Below, piece by piece: positions 17,633-27,036 of a stretch of 64,000 nt of DNA (position 1 is the stretch's first letter; each line of letters opens with the position of its first letter). Where the stretch lies: NCBI GenBank assembly GCA_030583665.1, contig CP129469.1, positions 2,595,043 to 2,659,042 of the forward strand, written 5' to 3'. Source of the stretch: Candidatus Jettenia sp. AMX2 (GTDB lineage: Bacteria > Planctomycetota > Brocadiia > Brocadiales > Brocadiaceae). A program made the translations under genes and the position numbers. The notes below the pieces were generated by a model, which was given only the letters and a program-made list of their open reading frames with translations, had not been told where the DNA came from and did no database searches.

Positions 17633-19000
17633 CTAAATCAGAACCTGGTCATAAAGTTTATATCTGTTCAGCTTATTTCGCAGCGTACGCGGGGTAACAT
17701 TCAGTATCTCTGCGGCTTTGGTTTTATTGCCTCCGGTATTCTCGAGCGTCTTACAAATAAGTTCCCTTTCTGCATCGTCTATGGTTAACCCTACGGATAG
17801 TCCGCTGTTTTTTCCCGGTTTATTCACGCTCAGCATATTTTCAAAGTGCTCCGGAAGCAGCACATCCGAATCAACCATTACTGCGCAACGATAAATAAGA
17901 TTCTTTATTTCCCTTACATTACCCGGCCATTCATATTGGGTTAACACCTTTATTGCTTCTTCGCTGATGCTTTTCAACAGAGTATCTGTTACCGACCTGT
18001 ATTTATTCAGGAAAAATTCTGCAAGGACTGGTATATCCTCTTTTCTTTCTCTTAATGACGGTAAGAGTATGGGAATAACATTAAGCCTGAAATACAGATC
18101 CTGCCTGAAATTGTTTTTTTCAATTTCACGGGGTATATCCCTATTGGTCGTTGCGATAATTCTTACATCCACCTTGAGTGTTTTAGAACCTCCGACACGT
18201 TCAAACTCCTCCTGTTCAAGGACCCTTAACAACTTTGCCTGAGTCTTTGGGGATATTTCGCTGATTTCATCCAGGAGTAAAGTACCGTTATTTGCCAATT
18301 CAAAACGGCCGGTTCTGCATGAATCGGCGCCTGTAAAGGCACCTTTCTCATGTCCGAACAGCTCGCTTTCCAATAAATTTTCAGATAGAGCGGCACAGTT
18401 AACCTTCACAAATGGCTTTGATTTTCTCTGGCTGTTTAAATAAATCGCATGTGCAATAAGTTCTTTCCCCGTACCGCTTTCTCCCTGAATCAGCACGCTG
18501 GCCTTGCTTTGTGCAATTCTCTTTATATCTTTATAAACCTGAAACATCTTTGAACTCTTGTCTACTACAAGCTTATGCTCTTCGTTACTGCATAATCTTG
18601 ACCTCCAGTATTTATTTTCATCTATTAGTTGCTGTCGTTCCCTGACTCTCTTCAGAAGCAGTTCAATGGTATCAGGTAAAAACGGTTTTGTAACATAATC
18701 GTATGCGCCCTTCTGCATAGCTTCTACAGCGGACTCAATACTGCCATAAGCCGTCATGATGACAACAGTCGTTTCCTTAGCAGTCTTTTTAACCTTTTCC
18801 AATACTTTTAGTCCATCTATACCACCCGGCATTCTGATGTCAAGAAATACTACATCATAATCATTTTTGTCTGTAATAGTAACAGCTTCCCGACCGTCAG
18901 AAACACTTTCTACGGTATATCCATTTCTTCGTAACACCTCTGCCAAATAACCCCTGCTCAGATCATCGTCATCAACGACCAATATTTTTTCTACACCCAT
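17633..19000 (-). CDS. Sigma-54-dependent response regulator (FlgR/FleR type)
   Basis: NtrC-family activator of sigma-54 promoters. The 455-aa product has an N-terminal receiver domain (DDDD near 10-13, phosphoacceptor D54 in FLDIRMPGG, K in TKPF), and then an AAA+ domain. That domain has Walker A GESGTGKE, the sigma-54 contact loop GAFTGA, and the motifs NNGTLLLDEISE and LYFRLNVIPI. A Fis-type helix-turn-helix ends the protein (NKTKAAEILNVTPRTLRNKL). It lies between its kinase (12 nt) and flgB (5 nt). By position it resembles flagellar regulators such as FlgR or FleR; targets would be the GG-N10-GC sites in this window. Confidence 0.93.
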   Translation of the reverse strand: MGVEKILVVDDDDLSRGYLAEVLRRNGYTVESVSDGREAVTITDKNDYDVVFLDIRMPGGIDGLKVLEKVKKTAKETTVVIMTAYGSIESAVEAMQKGAYDYVTKPFLPDTIELLLKRVRERQQLIDENKYWRSRLCSNEEHKLVVDKSSKMFQVYKDIKRIAQSKASVLIQGESGTGKELIAHAIYLNSQRKSKPFVKVNCAALSENLLESELFGHEKGAFTGADSCRTGRFELANNGTLLLDEISEISPKTQAKLLRVLEQEEFERVGGSKTLKVDVRIIATTNRDIPREIEKNNFRQDLYFRLNVIPILLPSLRERKEDIPVLAEFFLNKYRSVTDTLLKSISEEAIKVLTQYEWPGNVREIKNLIYRCAVMVDSDVLLPEHFENMLSVNKPGKNSGLSVGLTIDDAERELICKTLENTGGNKTKAAEILNVTPRTLRNKLNRYKLYDQVLI

Positions 19001-19012
19001 TTACCCCACCAT

Positions 19013-20311
19013 TTATCCCATCACGTTATACAAAAGGTCTCTTTCTCTTGCAGCATTTAGCGTTATATATTTGCTAGCAGGCAAATTTATCACAATTGTT
19101 GTCCCTTTCTTAAATTCGCTCATGATATTTATTCGCCCTTCATGAAGCTCGATAATCTTGCGAACGATTGCCAGCCCCAGACCAGTTCCATCGTCCTTTG
19201 TGGTAAAAAAAGGCTCATAAATATTTTTCATGGCACTATCATTGATACCATTACCTGTATCGGCAAAACCAATTTGAATCGTTGGTATAGTATGAATGTC
19301 AATTCTTCGTGTAAATATTTTAATTTCACCGCCTTTTGGCATCGACTGGATGGCGTTTATCATAATATTTAAAAAAGCCTGTTGTAATTTATCCGGATCA
19401 CACATAATAAGATCCGCACTGAAGTCATACTCTTTCCGGATACGAATATCCCTGCCTTTTTTTTGATCAAGTTCCTGACAGGCGAACAGGATAGCGTCAT
19501 CAATTATTTTTGATAACTCATATCTCCTCAGTTTCAGCTTTGCCGGACGTGCAAGAAGTAACAAATCGGTCAGTATTTTATTTATATTCTTTGTCCCCTC
19601 TATAATATGTCTCACAAGCCTGAGGCTATTGCTTGCAAGCTCGCGTTCAAGCAAACGTGCAAAACCCTCGATGCCATTTAAAGGATTCCTTATCTCATGG
19701 GCAATACATGCCGCCATAGTCCCGGCTGAAATGAGATTATTCGCATTATTTAAACGCCCTTTCAATTCACATATTTCAGACAAATCATAAAATATCTCTA
19801 CGGCACCTGTTATTGTTCCGCTTCTATTTTTCAGGATTGATATGCTACTTTCAATACGCCTGGTTTCCCCACCGGATATTTCAATTATTCTTTCTCTGGC
19901 ATCTACGCTTTTACTTTCCGTCATTGCCTCCAACAATAAGAAGGCAAATCCGCCTATATGACTCAGGGCATCCCTTATGTCTTTTCCCAATACTGCTCTG
20001 GCATTGATATTTAATGTCGTTTCGGCAATTCTGTTACATGTCACAATTCTGCAATTTGTATCCACCGCAATCACACCGCTATGCATGCTGCTCAATATAC
20101 TGTTTAAAAACTGGGTTAAATTATCAAGTTCTTCTACCTTTCTGTTAAGGCGCTCGTTTGTATAAGCCATTTCCCGGTCAATTTCTTTAACCCTTGCTTT
20201 TAACTGATGATAGGAATATTCCAGCTTCTGTGCATACGTATTGAAATTGTCATATGCATTTAATAATTTATTCACGCTCTTATTCTTACTATTCATCCTG
20301 TTTGAATTCAT
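19013..20311 (-). CDS. Soluble sensor histidine kinase (FlgS/FleS type)
   Basis: Cytoplasmic kinase with no membrane segment. The 432-aa product has an N-terminal coiled coil (about 20-70) and a PAS domain (about 72-180, MHSGVIAVDTNCRIVTCNRI). The DHp domain has phosphoacceptor H205 in CIAHEIRNPLNGIEG. The HATPase domain has NIMINAIQSMPKGG (N box), FADTGNGI, YEPFFTTKDDGTGLGLAIV. It is adjacent to the sigma-54 regulator, its likely partner. A soluble PAS kinase next to flgB fits a checkpoint sensor of basal-body or export assembly, but the signal is unknown. Confidence 0.92.
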   Translation of the reverse strand: MNSNRMNSKNKSVNKLLNAYDNFNTYAQKLEYSYHQLKARVKEIDREMAYTNERLNRKVEELDNLTQFLNSILSSMHSGVIAVDTNCRIVTCNRIAETTLNINARAVLGKDIRDALSHIGGFAFLLLEAMTESKSVDARERIIEISGGETRRIESSISILKNRSGTITGAVEIFYDLSEICELKGRLNNANNLISAGTMAACIAHEIRNPLNGIEGFARLLERELASNSLRLVRHIIEGTKNINKILTDLLLLARPAKLKLRRYELSKIIDDAILFACQELDQKKGRDIRIRKEYDFSADLIMCDPDKLQQAFLNIMINAIQSMPKGGEIKIFTRRIDIHTIPTIQIGFADTGNGINDSAMKNIYEPFFTTKDDGTGLGLAIVRKIIELHEGRINIMSEFKKGTTIVINLPASKYITLNAARERDLLYNVMG

Positions 20312-20315
20312 ATTT

Positions 20316-21023
20316 TTATCTTTCTGTAAGCTGTTTTAAATTTCTTTCTGCTTTAACACGCCACTCTATATCCCGAATATACCATTGAGCTTGCCTGCCC
20401 CAATAGGTACCTTCAAATTCATTCTGAATCTGCCGGTATGATTTTATTGCTTCCTCATAAAATCCAAGTTTTCTGTAGCAATTAGCAATCTGATACTCTA
20501 TCCACATTTTTCTATCTTTTACGAGCCTGTTTTTCTCAATTAATTTATATATCTCCAAAGCTGTCTTATACTCGCCTAATTTGTATAAATTTTCTGCAAT
20601 CTCAAAATGATATATTGTTTTTTCATTATCTGTTATAATCCTTTCATTTTCTGCCGTCCCTTTGTCCTTGCTTTCTAGAATTAATACGCCCTCTGCCTCA
20701 TCATCTTTATCAGCAAGAGAAATGCTATTTTGCTCATCCATAGGATTTTTTCCGCTTTCTGCTTCCCTTTTGTTTGTTGTAGCTACCGCTTCATTTGCGT
20801 TTTCTGCTTTCTTCTCTTCGGAATAAACTGCATCCTCAAACTGAGATTTCAATCTGTGCAACTCTGTTCGTTCTCTTTCTAGCGTTTCATACATATAATG
20901 TATTTCATCGCTATCGATAATGCTTTCCCTGCCGCAAGCTTCGTCCAAAACACCCATGGTAACCATACCAAATAGAAAGAAAATCACTATTTGTTTATAA
21001 ATAGCCCGGTTTATGAAGTTCAT
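20316..21023 (-). CDS. Secreted TPR/YbgF-like protein
   Basis: The 235-aa product has an N-terminal hydrophobic segment (IVIFFLFGMVTMGVL) that probably acts as a signal peptide or anchor. A helical charged region follows (about 38-110), and then two or three TPR-like units (IYHFEIAENLYKLGEYKTAL, then YQIANCYRKLGFYEEAIKSY). It ends near a conserved WGRQAQWYIRDIEWR. It is the first gene of the kinase-regulator-flgB group, 4 nt before the kinase. It may be an envelope assembly or scaffold protein; function is not known. Confidence 0.7.
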   Translation of the reverse strand: MNFINRAIYKQIVIFFLFGMVTMGVLDEACGRESIIDSDEIHYMYETLERERTELHRLKSQFEDAVYSEEKKAENANEAVATTNKREAESGKNPMDEQNSISLADKDDEAEGVLILESKDKGTAENERIITDNEKTIYHFEIAENLYKLGEYKTALEIYKLIEKNRLVKDRKMWIEYQIANCYRKLGFYEEAIKSYRQIQNEFEGTYWGRQAQWYIRDIEWRVKAERNLKQLTER

Positions 21024-21184
21024 TCTCCTCTTACCTTTCTATGGTAATCATCATAATTTACCGTTACGTTTCAAAGTACAGAAAGATTGAAAGTTTTTCT
21101 TTGCGTTCATCATTTCTATGAGGGCAAGCTGTATGCCCCTACAATGAACAATTGCCATGTATTATCTTCCTGATTCTAAAATAT

Positions 21185-21200
21185 CGCAACTGACATGCCA
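21185..21200 (-). promoter_or_regulatory. Candidate sigma-54 promoter for the TPR-kinase-regulator-flgB group
   Basis: Minus-strand TGGCATGTCAGTTGCG has GG (21198-21199) and GC (21186-21187) with 10-nt spacing. It matches TGGCA at -24 and TTGC at -12, the best consensus match in the window. It lies about 165 nt upstream of the first gene of the group, implying a leader of about 150 nt and possible autoregulation of the sigma-54 regulator. Confidence 0.65.
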
Positions 21201-21514
21201 TGGTTTATTATGCATTCAATGCAAAATAAATTTTAACACACTACCGGAGTTGGTGTATTCTAACAGACAAATAAATAATACCTTACAGATGCCGGGGAAA
21301 AATGGAGAATAAATATTTCTTAAAAATTTACAAACAAATAGGTGATAGAAACGAAATGGTAAATGGGGTATGGGTTTTCCTGTTAGCTTTTTATACCTTT
21401 TGTAGACAATTGCCACAAGGAAGAAGACGGGGACTCGGGATTCTTTCAATTGTAGATTGCAGGGTAGTAATAGTTCACTGTAAAGACGTAAAGAATGCAA
21501 AGGGATTGTTTTTT

Positions 21515-21547
21515 AGTAGAGACGAAAGATTTTTTTGCGTCTCTACT
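21515..21547. repeat. AGTAGAGACG hairpin
   Basis: Perfect 10-bp arms AGTAGAGACG and CGTCTCTACT around a 13-nt T-rich loop. It lies downstream of the STN-TPR lipoprotein gene. The same palindrome occurs at 40044-40071 and 41379-41410. It is flanked by CCGCAAAG-type repeat debris (21478-21505, 21548-21563). It could act as a terminator, though it is a dispersed repeat. Confidence 0.75.
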
Positions 21548-21584
21548 TTGCGCCTTTGCGGTGGGTTGAACTGTTACGAAATTT

Positions 21585-23360
21585 TTATATGCCATGCTGG
21601 TATGCCTTTATTGCCTTTGCAGGCAAGCCACGATTGCTATAGGAATCTCCTATTAATCCGAATACACGGTTCCTTTGATCCTCAGTGATGCCTTCCTCTG
21701 CAAGGGCTTTCCTATAGTATTTTATCGCCTCATCAGGTTTACTCTCCCGTTCCAGGCAAATACCCGCATATATGTAAGCCTGAACAGCCAGATTCTTATC
21801 CTTTTTTCTTTTCGCAATTTCCTCAAACATGTACAGTGCCATTTTGTAATTTCCATCATCAAAATAGCATAATCCTATTTCAAACTTCATTCCTTCTGCA
21901 TATGCTCCTTCTGAATGATTCCTTATACCCTGGTTGAGAATTTCTACCGCAGTATCAAACATTTTTATTTGCCGCAAAGATTTCCCGCTATACAAAAAAC
22001 CATGAGGGATCAAACTACTGCCGGGATACTCTGACAATGCATTTTTATATAACTGAAATGCTGTCAGAAAATCACCCATTTCAAAAAAACAATCCGCCAG
22101 CCTGTAATAAGCCTTGTCAGTCACATTGCTATTCTTATAATATAAGACAATTTTACCGAGCATATTAATAGCATCATCGTATTTACCCAGGAGAAAATAG
22201 CAATTACCAATCTGATAGTTCAATTCGTAACGCAATGCATCAGACAAAATGAACCGGCCTGGCATCTGAACCTCACCGTCATTCTGGCATTCCCCTTCTC
22301 TCTGGGATTTCATCTTTATCGTCTGAAACGTTTGCAATGCGGTAGCAAAATCCTGTAAATCCATATAAGCAAATCCTAACCGCATATGAGCCATTATGGA
22401 TAAGTCTCTGTCAGGAAACTCTTCGATTATATATCTATAAATATCAATAGCTTTCTCATAATTACCCAGTTTTTCCCATAAGTCACCAATAATTAGGTAT
22501 ATCTCGTCTACGTCAGATGATCGCGGATATCTCTGTACATAATTTAGATAACTCAGTTTTGCGTTTTCTCTGTCATCCAGCATTTCATAGCACTTCCCCT
22601 CCAGAAGCAGAGATTCTTTTGCCAGCGGATGGTCCGGATAACTTTCTGTTATGATCTTATACTTTTCTAATGCTATTGAGGGATACCCGGAAGTAAGGTA
22701 GAAATTTCCCACTTCATAATATGCCCTTGCTATTTCCTTATAATCCGGATATTTTACCATTGCTCTTTGATATGCCAGCATCGCCTTTTCCTGATAATAA
22801 ATATGCAAAGAAGGAACATTTAATTTGGCAGGCGATGTAACATACAATAAGTTTTCATTCATAATAATTGCTTCCAGTCCTTTTTTACCAAGGATTATAT
22901 CAAGTATATCAATTAAAGGAAGGTTTTCCAGGTGAAGAGAAATAACCGAGGATAAAACTTCTTTATCAATATCTGCATCTATGATACTATCCTTCCCGCT
23001 TACAGAAGTCAGTGTTTGTAGAGCATCCCCGACGGTTACCAAATCCGCTTTTACTGAATATAAAACAGCACCGTATTTACCTGCACTTTGTTCAACAGTT
23101 ATTCTTTCATTTATGTCTGCAATCTTATCAGAAATATCCTCATCTGCCAGGTTCTTGGAATGCTTTAACTCAAACAACTTCTTTAAACCTTCCAATACCG
23201 TTCTTTCATCAACCATCCTTTTTTCATACTTATCAATCAGGATATTCAATAATTCTGTTCCTTCACCGTCTCGTTCTGCCGCCTCAAGGCATCCTGACAA
23301 AAAAACCGTGAATAAAGATACTATTAATATACTTACACAAGCTATATGCTTACATATCAT
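21585..23360 (-). CDS. Lipoprotein with STN domain and TPR repeats
   Basis: The 591-aa product has a signal peptide with lipobox LSGC (residues about 21-24). A helical segment follows. A short secretin/TonB-type N-terminal domain (STN, about 105-175) has VKADLVTVGDALQTLTSVSG, then LENLPLIDILDIILGKKGLE and LLYVTSP. Then come about ten TPR units to the C-terminus (AYYEVGNFYLTSGYPSIALE, LIIGDLWEKLGNYEKAIDIY, YYRLADCFFEMGDFLTAFQL). STN domains normally occur in secretins and TonB receptors; joined to TPRs on a lipoprotein it suggests an outer-membrane assembly or trafficking scaffold. It is not an established flagellar protein. Confidence 0.75.
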   Translation of the reverse strand: MICKHIACVSILIVSLFTVFLSGCLEAAERDGEGTELLNILIDKYEKRMVDERTVLEGLKKLFELKHSKNLADEDISDKIADINERITVEQSAGKYGAVLYSVKADLVTVGDALQTLTSVSGKDSIIDADIDKEVLSSVISLHLENLPLIDILDIILGKKGLEAIIMNENLLYVTSPAKLNVPSLHIYYQEKAMLAYQRAMVKYPDYKEIARAYYEVGNFYLTSGYPSIALEKYKIITESYPDHPLAKESLLLEGKCYEMLDDRENAKLSYLNYVQRYPRSSDVDEIYLIIGDLWEKLGNYEKAIDIYRYIIEEFPDRDLSIMAHMRLGFAYMDLQDFATALQTFQTIKMKSQREGECQNDGEVQMPGRFILSDALRYELNYQIGNCYFLLGKYDDAINMLGKIVLYYKNSNVTDKAYYRLADCFFEMGDFLTAFQLYKNALSEYPGSSLIPHGFLYSGKSLRQIKMFDTAVEILNQGIRNHSEGAYAEGMKFEIGLCYFDDGNYKMALYMFEEIAKRKKDKNLAVQAYIYAGICLERESKPDEAIKYYRKALAEEGITEDQRNRVFGLIGDSYSNRGLPAKAIKAYQHGI

Positions 23361-23624
23361 ACGCAGTCCCTAAGCTGAAAAAACCAGCGCCAAACAGGCA
23401 TTAAATAAGAAAAGCAAGGTAAGAAAAATGAAATAAAATATGCTACTCTGATTTTCTCAAGAGCGTCATTAATAACCTTGCATCCTTGATGCTCTCATTT
23501 GGTTTTTAATTTTTAATCTGTACTACTATCCATCAATTTCTTGTTTTTTTGCGTGTTTTTCAAAATACATAAGCTTGATAAATTCCCCTCCCTCGATGGG
23601 AGGGGTTAGGGGAGGGTGAGTCAA

Positions 23625-23954
23625 TCAATCAACTAATGCTTTTCTTATGACTTCCCATACTCCCTTGGTATTCTTCAAAACTTCGTTATTCCAGAATCTC
23701 AGGACTTTAAAGCCTTTTCCCTCAAACCACTGATCCCTTTCGCTATCTTTTTCTTTACAATGCTGGCCTCCGTCAACTTCCACAATAATTCTTTTCTCAA
23801 AACAGACAAAATCCGCCACGTAATTACCAATAGGCTCTTGTCTTCTGAATGTAAAACCTTTCAACTGTTTTCCTCTCAAATATCTCCACAGCCTTTTTTC
23901 TGCATCGGTGGGTCGTTTTCTGAGAATTTTTGCTCTATGCCGTAGTTCTTTTTT
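23625..23954 (-). pseudogene. DUF559 endonuclease-like protein, start codon out of frame
   Basis: The frame encodes a nearly complete DUF559 domain of about 110 aa: KELRHRAKILRKRPTDAEKR, then LWRYLRGKQLKGFTFRRQEP, NYVADFVCFEKRIIVEVDGG, and DQWFEGKGFKVLRFWNNEVL. The DFV...VEVDGGQH part fits the PD-(D/E)XK-like core of this family. The expected start (TTG at 23958) is out of frame because of seven A residues (23949-23955). A related gene start at 49336 has ATGATG and six A residues in frame. Only an internal TTG at 23879 would give an 84-aa product lacking the conserved N-terminus. Its upstream side is a repeat module also present at 49283-49748. Probably a decaying mobile or dispersed module. 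Confidence 0.7.
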
Positions 23955-24346
23955 TCAATTCTTATTCACCCCCACCTTGCCTCCCCCATCAAGCCTGCCT
24001 GTGCGTCACCGCACGCAGACAGGGGGGGAATTTTAGTATTTCGAATTTGGTTGCGCCAAAGGCTGCACCAAGCCCGAAGGGCTGACATGATTATAGTAAA
24101 TAAACAAACAAAAACCAACAACCCCGAAGGGGTGGCATGATTGTAAGATGATCATGGGTTTCCTATGTCACCCCTTCGGGGTTAGAAATCTTTTGTATGA
24201 CTTTTGCTATAATCATGACATCCCTTCGGGATTAGAAAACAAAAAATAAATCGTAATAGTTCACCGCAAAGGCACAAAAAACGCATTTGAAATTGTTTCG
24301 AAATCCGCAATCCGAAATTCGAATTTGGTTGCGGCCAAAGGCCGCG
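23907..24346. repeat. DUF559-linked repeat module, copy A
   Basis: About 440 nt nearly identical to 49283-49748 (copy B) in the same orientation. It begins inside the DUF559 reading frame at GGTGGGTCGTTTTCTGAG. It then runs through CACCCCCACC, CCCGAAGGGCTGA and AACCCCGAAGGGGT palindromes, TCACCCCTTCGGGGTT and CATCCCTTCGGGATT. It continues through a CCGCAAAGGCACAAA string and ends in GCGGCCAAAGGCCGCG. Copy A carries an extra GC-rich hairpin (CCTGCCTGTGCGTC / GCACGCAGACAGG). Confidence 0.9.
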
Positions 24347-24363
24347 TCAGGTAATCTATTGTT

Positions 24364-25092
24364 TCAATTACTTTTCTTCGAGTAATGTTTCGCTTGTTCT
24401 ATATAACTGTTTGCAATTTCATAATGTGCTTCTATAACTATATTTCTTTCCTTATCTCCTGTATATTTTGCCTCCTGGCCGATTATCGAGTAGAGGATCC
24501 GGCGGGCTTCATCATATTCGCCCGTTACCATTAAACTCTTTCCTAATCCCAGTTGAGCATGTAACCTGTAGGGACTATGCAGGTAGTTATTGAACACTTT
24601 TTTATATCCTTCCGATGCCTTTTCATATCTTCCTGATTTATAATAGCTGTCTGCCAGACGGCAGAAAACCATATCGGCCGAATCGAAAGGAATCCCGGAA
24701 TCAAGCAGCCGCTCATAGATATCTGCAGCTTTCCTGTACCATCCATTGTCAAAATGTATATCCGCTTCCTCTATAAGATTTCTGATGGTATCTTTCGTGA
24801 TTTGCATGTGTTGCGAAACTTCAGGAAAGCTATCACCGAACTCTCCCGCATGTGATTCCGCTGATTTCACAAAATCTTTCAGCGGACGGACTGTTTTTGA
24901 TTCTTCTATACTCATTCTCTGCTTCTCAATCATTGTTCTGAGGGCATCCTTCTCTTTACTAATCCAGGTATGCTGTATACCTATCAACAGCAATATCAGC
25001 AACAGAATGCCGATATTGATAATTACGATACCCTTATACCCGCTGGTATTTCCAATTAAACCGTTTATTTTCTCTTTTATTTTTTTAACCAT
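24364..25092 (-). CDS. Membrane-anchored TPR protein
   Basis: The 242-aa product has a short basic N-terminus and one membrane helix (IVIINIGILLLILLLIGIQ, about 21-39). A charged helical stalk follows. Three or four TPR-like units come next (NGWYRKAADIYERLLDSGIP, ADSYYKSGRYEKASEGYKKV, GLGKSLMVTGEYDEARRILY), and it ends with EAHYEIANSYIEQAKHY. Topology suggests a periplasmic TPR domain. It lies downstream of the sigma-54 regulator and DHp fragment. It is similar in style to the TPR genes at 20316, 21585 and 27037, so these four may form one envelope system. No specific function is recognised. Confidence 0.65.
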   Translation of the reverse strand: MVKKIKEKINGLIGNTSGYKGIVIINIGILLLILLLIGIQHTWISKEKDALRTMIEKQRMSIEESKTVRPLKDFVKSAESHAGEFGDSFPEVSQHMQITKDTIRNLIEEADIHFDNGWYRKAADIYERLLDSGIPFDSADMVFCRLADSYYKSGRYEKASEGYKKVFNNYLHSPYRLHAQLGLGKSLMVTGEYDEARRILYSIIGQEAKYTGDKERNIVIEAHYEIANSYIEQAKHYSKKSN

Positions 25093-25264
25093 ATCATGAA
25101 AATCACTATCTTTCTGTTTCTGACTACGGTAGTCCTTTATCTGTCCGTTCCATGTGTATTCCTTTGAATTCTATCGTTAACAGAAATAATACTTACAATT
25201 CAGGGATTGGGGTGCAAGCATCCAGAAAAAGTTTCCGGCTCAGAATTCAAAGGTTAAAGGCCAA

Positions 25265-25570
25265 CTATTTTTGGTATGAGCTGTCTGAAAATGTTTTGAG
25301 AAGATCCTTTATGGTATTTTCCAAACGGTCAAGCTCCTTGTCGATCATCTCAAAAATTATTTCATTTGAATTACCCTTGTCGTATCTCCCCCGTAATACT
25401 TCAACAGCAGCAGAAATACCAAACAACGGATTTCGCACTTTATGAGCAACGATATGTATTAATTCATTAATGTCATCGAAAAAACCTGCTTCACTGCATA
25501 TTTTCAAAATAATCTTTAGCTTTTCATCATCATTTAGATCATGGCACGACTTATAATCCGAAGACTTCAT
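25265..25570 (-). CDS. DHp-only histidine kinase fragment
   Basis: The 101-aa product matches the dimerisation/phosphoacceptor helices of NtrB-type kinases. H43 sits in IVAHKVRNPLFGIS, where the usual H-E-I-R-N-P-L has K for E. A second helix follows (IIFEMIDKELDRLENTIKDL). There is no ATPase domain: only 172 nt separate its stop from the next gene and no N, G1 or G2 box is visible there. It may be a truncated kinase, or a phosphotransfer or phosphatase partner of the neighbouring sigma-54 regulator 34 nt upstream. Confidence 0.7.
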   Translation of the reverse strand: MKSSDYKSCHDLNDDEKLKIILKICSEAGFFDDINELIHIVAHKVRNPLFGISAAVEVLRGRYDKGNSNEIIFEMIDKELDRLENTIKDLLKTFSDSSYQK

Positions 25571-25604
25571 TTGCTCTCACAATGCCTCCCATGACTTTTT
25601 ATTT

Positions 25605-27011
25605 TTACGGTTGTTTAATTCCATATAGTTTTATTTTATTGTATAAAGTCGTACGATTTATTCCTAATATCCTGGACGCCTTGGTCATGCGCCATGAAGT
25701 CTCATTCAGTACTTTTATGATATGCAGTTTCTCAATAGTAGAAATAGATTTGTCGTCATCTTCAACACTTCCATTATTCTTTCCAGCGGTCTCCGTGTTC
25801 AGCAGCAACTGGTCAGCAGAAAGCGTAGTGCTATTCGAAAAAAGAACCGCTCTTTCAATTGCATTTTTAAGTTCTCTCACATTCCCGGGCCAGGAATAGT
25901 TTCTTAACGCCTCTTCGGCCTCTGATGAAATCGTAGTAATATGCTTGTTAAACTCCCTGTTAAAATTATGAATATAATATTTTGCAAGGGGAATAATATC
26001 GTCCTTTCTTTCCCTTAAAGCGCACAAATATATCGGTAACACCTTGAGACGGTAATAAAGATCCTCCCTGAAATTCCCATTCTTTACCTCCTCTTCCAGA
26101 TCTCGATTGGTAGCGGCAATTATTCTCACGTCCACGTTTATATCATCTATTCCGCCTATTTTTTTAAATTTTTTTTCCTGAAGCACCCTGAGTAATTTTG
26201 CCTGCAAGGAAATACTCATCTCACCAATCTCATCAAAAAACATTGTTCCTCTCTGTGTAGCCTCAAACAATCCTATCTTTCCCATAGCAGAAGCACCCGT
26301 AAAAGCACCTTTCTCATATCCAAACAGCTCTGCTTCGAGCAGGTTTTCGGTCATTGCGGCACAATTAACCTCCATAAACCTGTACTTATTCCTCGCGCTC
26401 ATCATGTGAACATAGTTCGCTATCAATTCCTTACCGGTTCCGCTCTCGCCCTGTATCAGCACCGTACTTGAAGGACTCTGTGCAGCTATCTTTGCATATT
26501 CAAGAATCTTCTTCATTTCATTACTTACAGCAATGATATTATTCGTACCGGAAATATTTGTTTTTGCCCTCAGCCTTGATACTTCCCTCATCAGAAATTG
26601 GGTACTTAATGCCTTCTCTACCACCACGGTAAGATGTTCCAGCTTAAGTGGCTTCTCCAGATAATCAAAGGCACCCATTTTCATTGCTTTTACCGCTGTG
26701 TCTATAGAAGCGTGTCCTGTTAAAAGTATTACCAATATATCCGGATCATACTGTTTTATTTCCCTTAACAAATCAAGGCCGTTCATTCCCAGCATCTTTA
26801 AATCTGCAATAACAAGGTCGGGAATGACCTTTTTTATTTGCTTTAAAGATCCCTCGCCGTTATCTTTTGTATATACGATATACCCTTTAGCCTCAAGTGA
26901 CTCTTTTAAACAAAATCTAATCGACTCTTCATCATCTACCACTAAAATTATGGGTTGTATACTATCCTGATTTTCTGTATGATTATTCGGTTTTCCCCTG
27001 TCCATTTTCAA
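25605..27011 (-). CDS. Second sigma-54-dependent response regulator
   Basis: NtrC-family activator, 468 aa. The receiver domain has DDEES and phosphoacceptor D70 in IADLKMLGMNG, with K in LEKPLKLE. The AAA+ domain has GESGTGKE (Walker A), GAFTGA, RGTMFFDEIGEM and LYYRLKVLPIYLC. The C-terminal Fis-type HTH has WRMTKASRILGINRTTLYNK. The intact GAFTGA loop means it can contact sigma-54. It differs from the regulator at 17633, so two sigma-54 inputs exist. Its natural kinase may be elsewhere, because the adjacent histidine kinase piece lacks an ATPase domain. Confidence 0.92.
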   Translation of the reverse strand: MKMDRGKPNNHTENQDSIQPIILVVDDEESIRFCLKESLEAKGYIVYTKDNGEGSLKQIKKVIPDLVIADLKMLGMNGLDLLREIKQYDPDILVILLTGHASIDTAVKAMKMGAFDYLEKPLKLEHLTVVVEKALSTQFLMREVSRLRAKTNISGTNNIIAVSNEMKKILEYAKIAAQSPSSTVLIQGESGTGKELIANYVHMMSARNKYRFMEVNCAAMTENLLEAELFGYEKGAFTGASAMGKIGLFEATQRGTMFFDEIGEMSISLQAKLLRVLQEKKFKKIGGIDDINVDVRIIAATNRDLEEEVKNGNFREDLYYRLKVLPIYLCALRERKDDIIPLAKYYIHNFNREFNKHITTISSEAEEALRNYSWPGNVRELKNAIERAVLFSNSTTLSADQLLLNTETAGKNNGSVEDDDKSISTIEKLHIIKVLNETSWRMTKASRILGINRTTLYNKIKLYGIKQP

Positions 27012-27036
27012 TGATTGGTTATAAAATTTTTAGAAA

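Noticed and set aside
21302-21688. 128-codon plus-strand frame
   Set aside because: It lies over a hairpin repeat and the 3' end of the STN-TPR gene, with no family match.
23580-23620. TCCCTCGATGGGAGG palindrome as a terminator of the DUF559 gene
   Set aside because: The same CCCCTCCC/GGGAGGGG units recur at 38146-38181, so it is part of the repeat family rather than a specific terminator.
24079-24235. CCCGAAGGGG palindromes looking like a CRISPR or riboswitch array
   Set aside because: Units are palindromes in both orientations with variable spacing and no constant repeat-spacer pattern, and no cas genes are near. I treat them as REP-type repeats.
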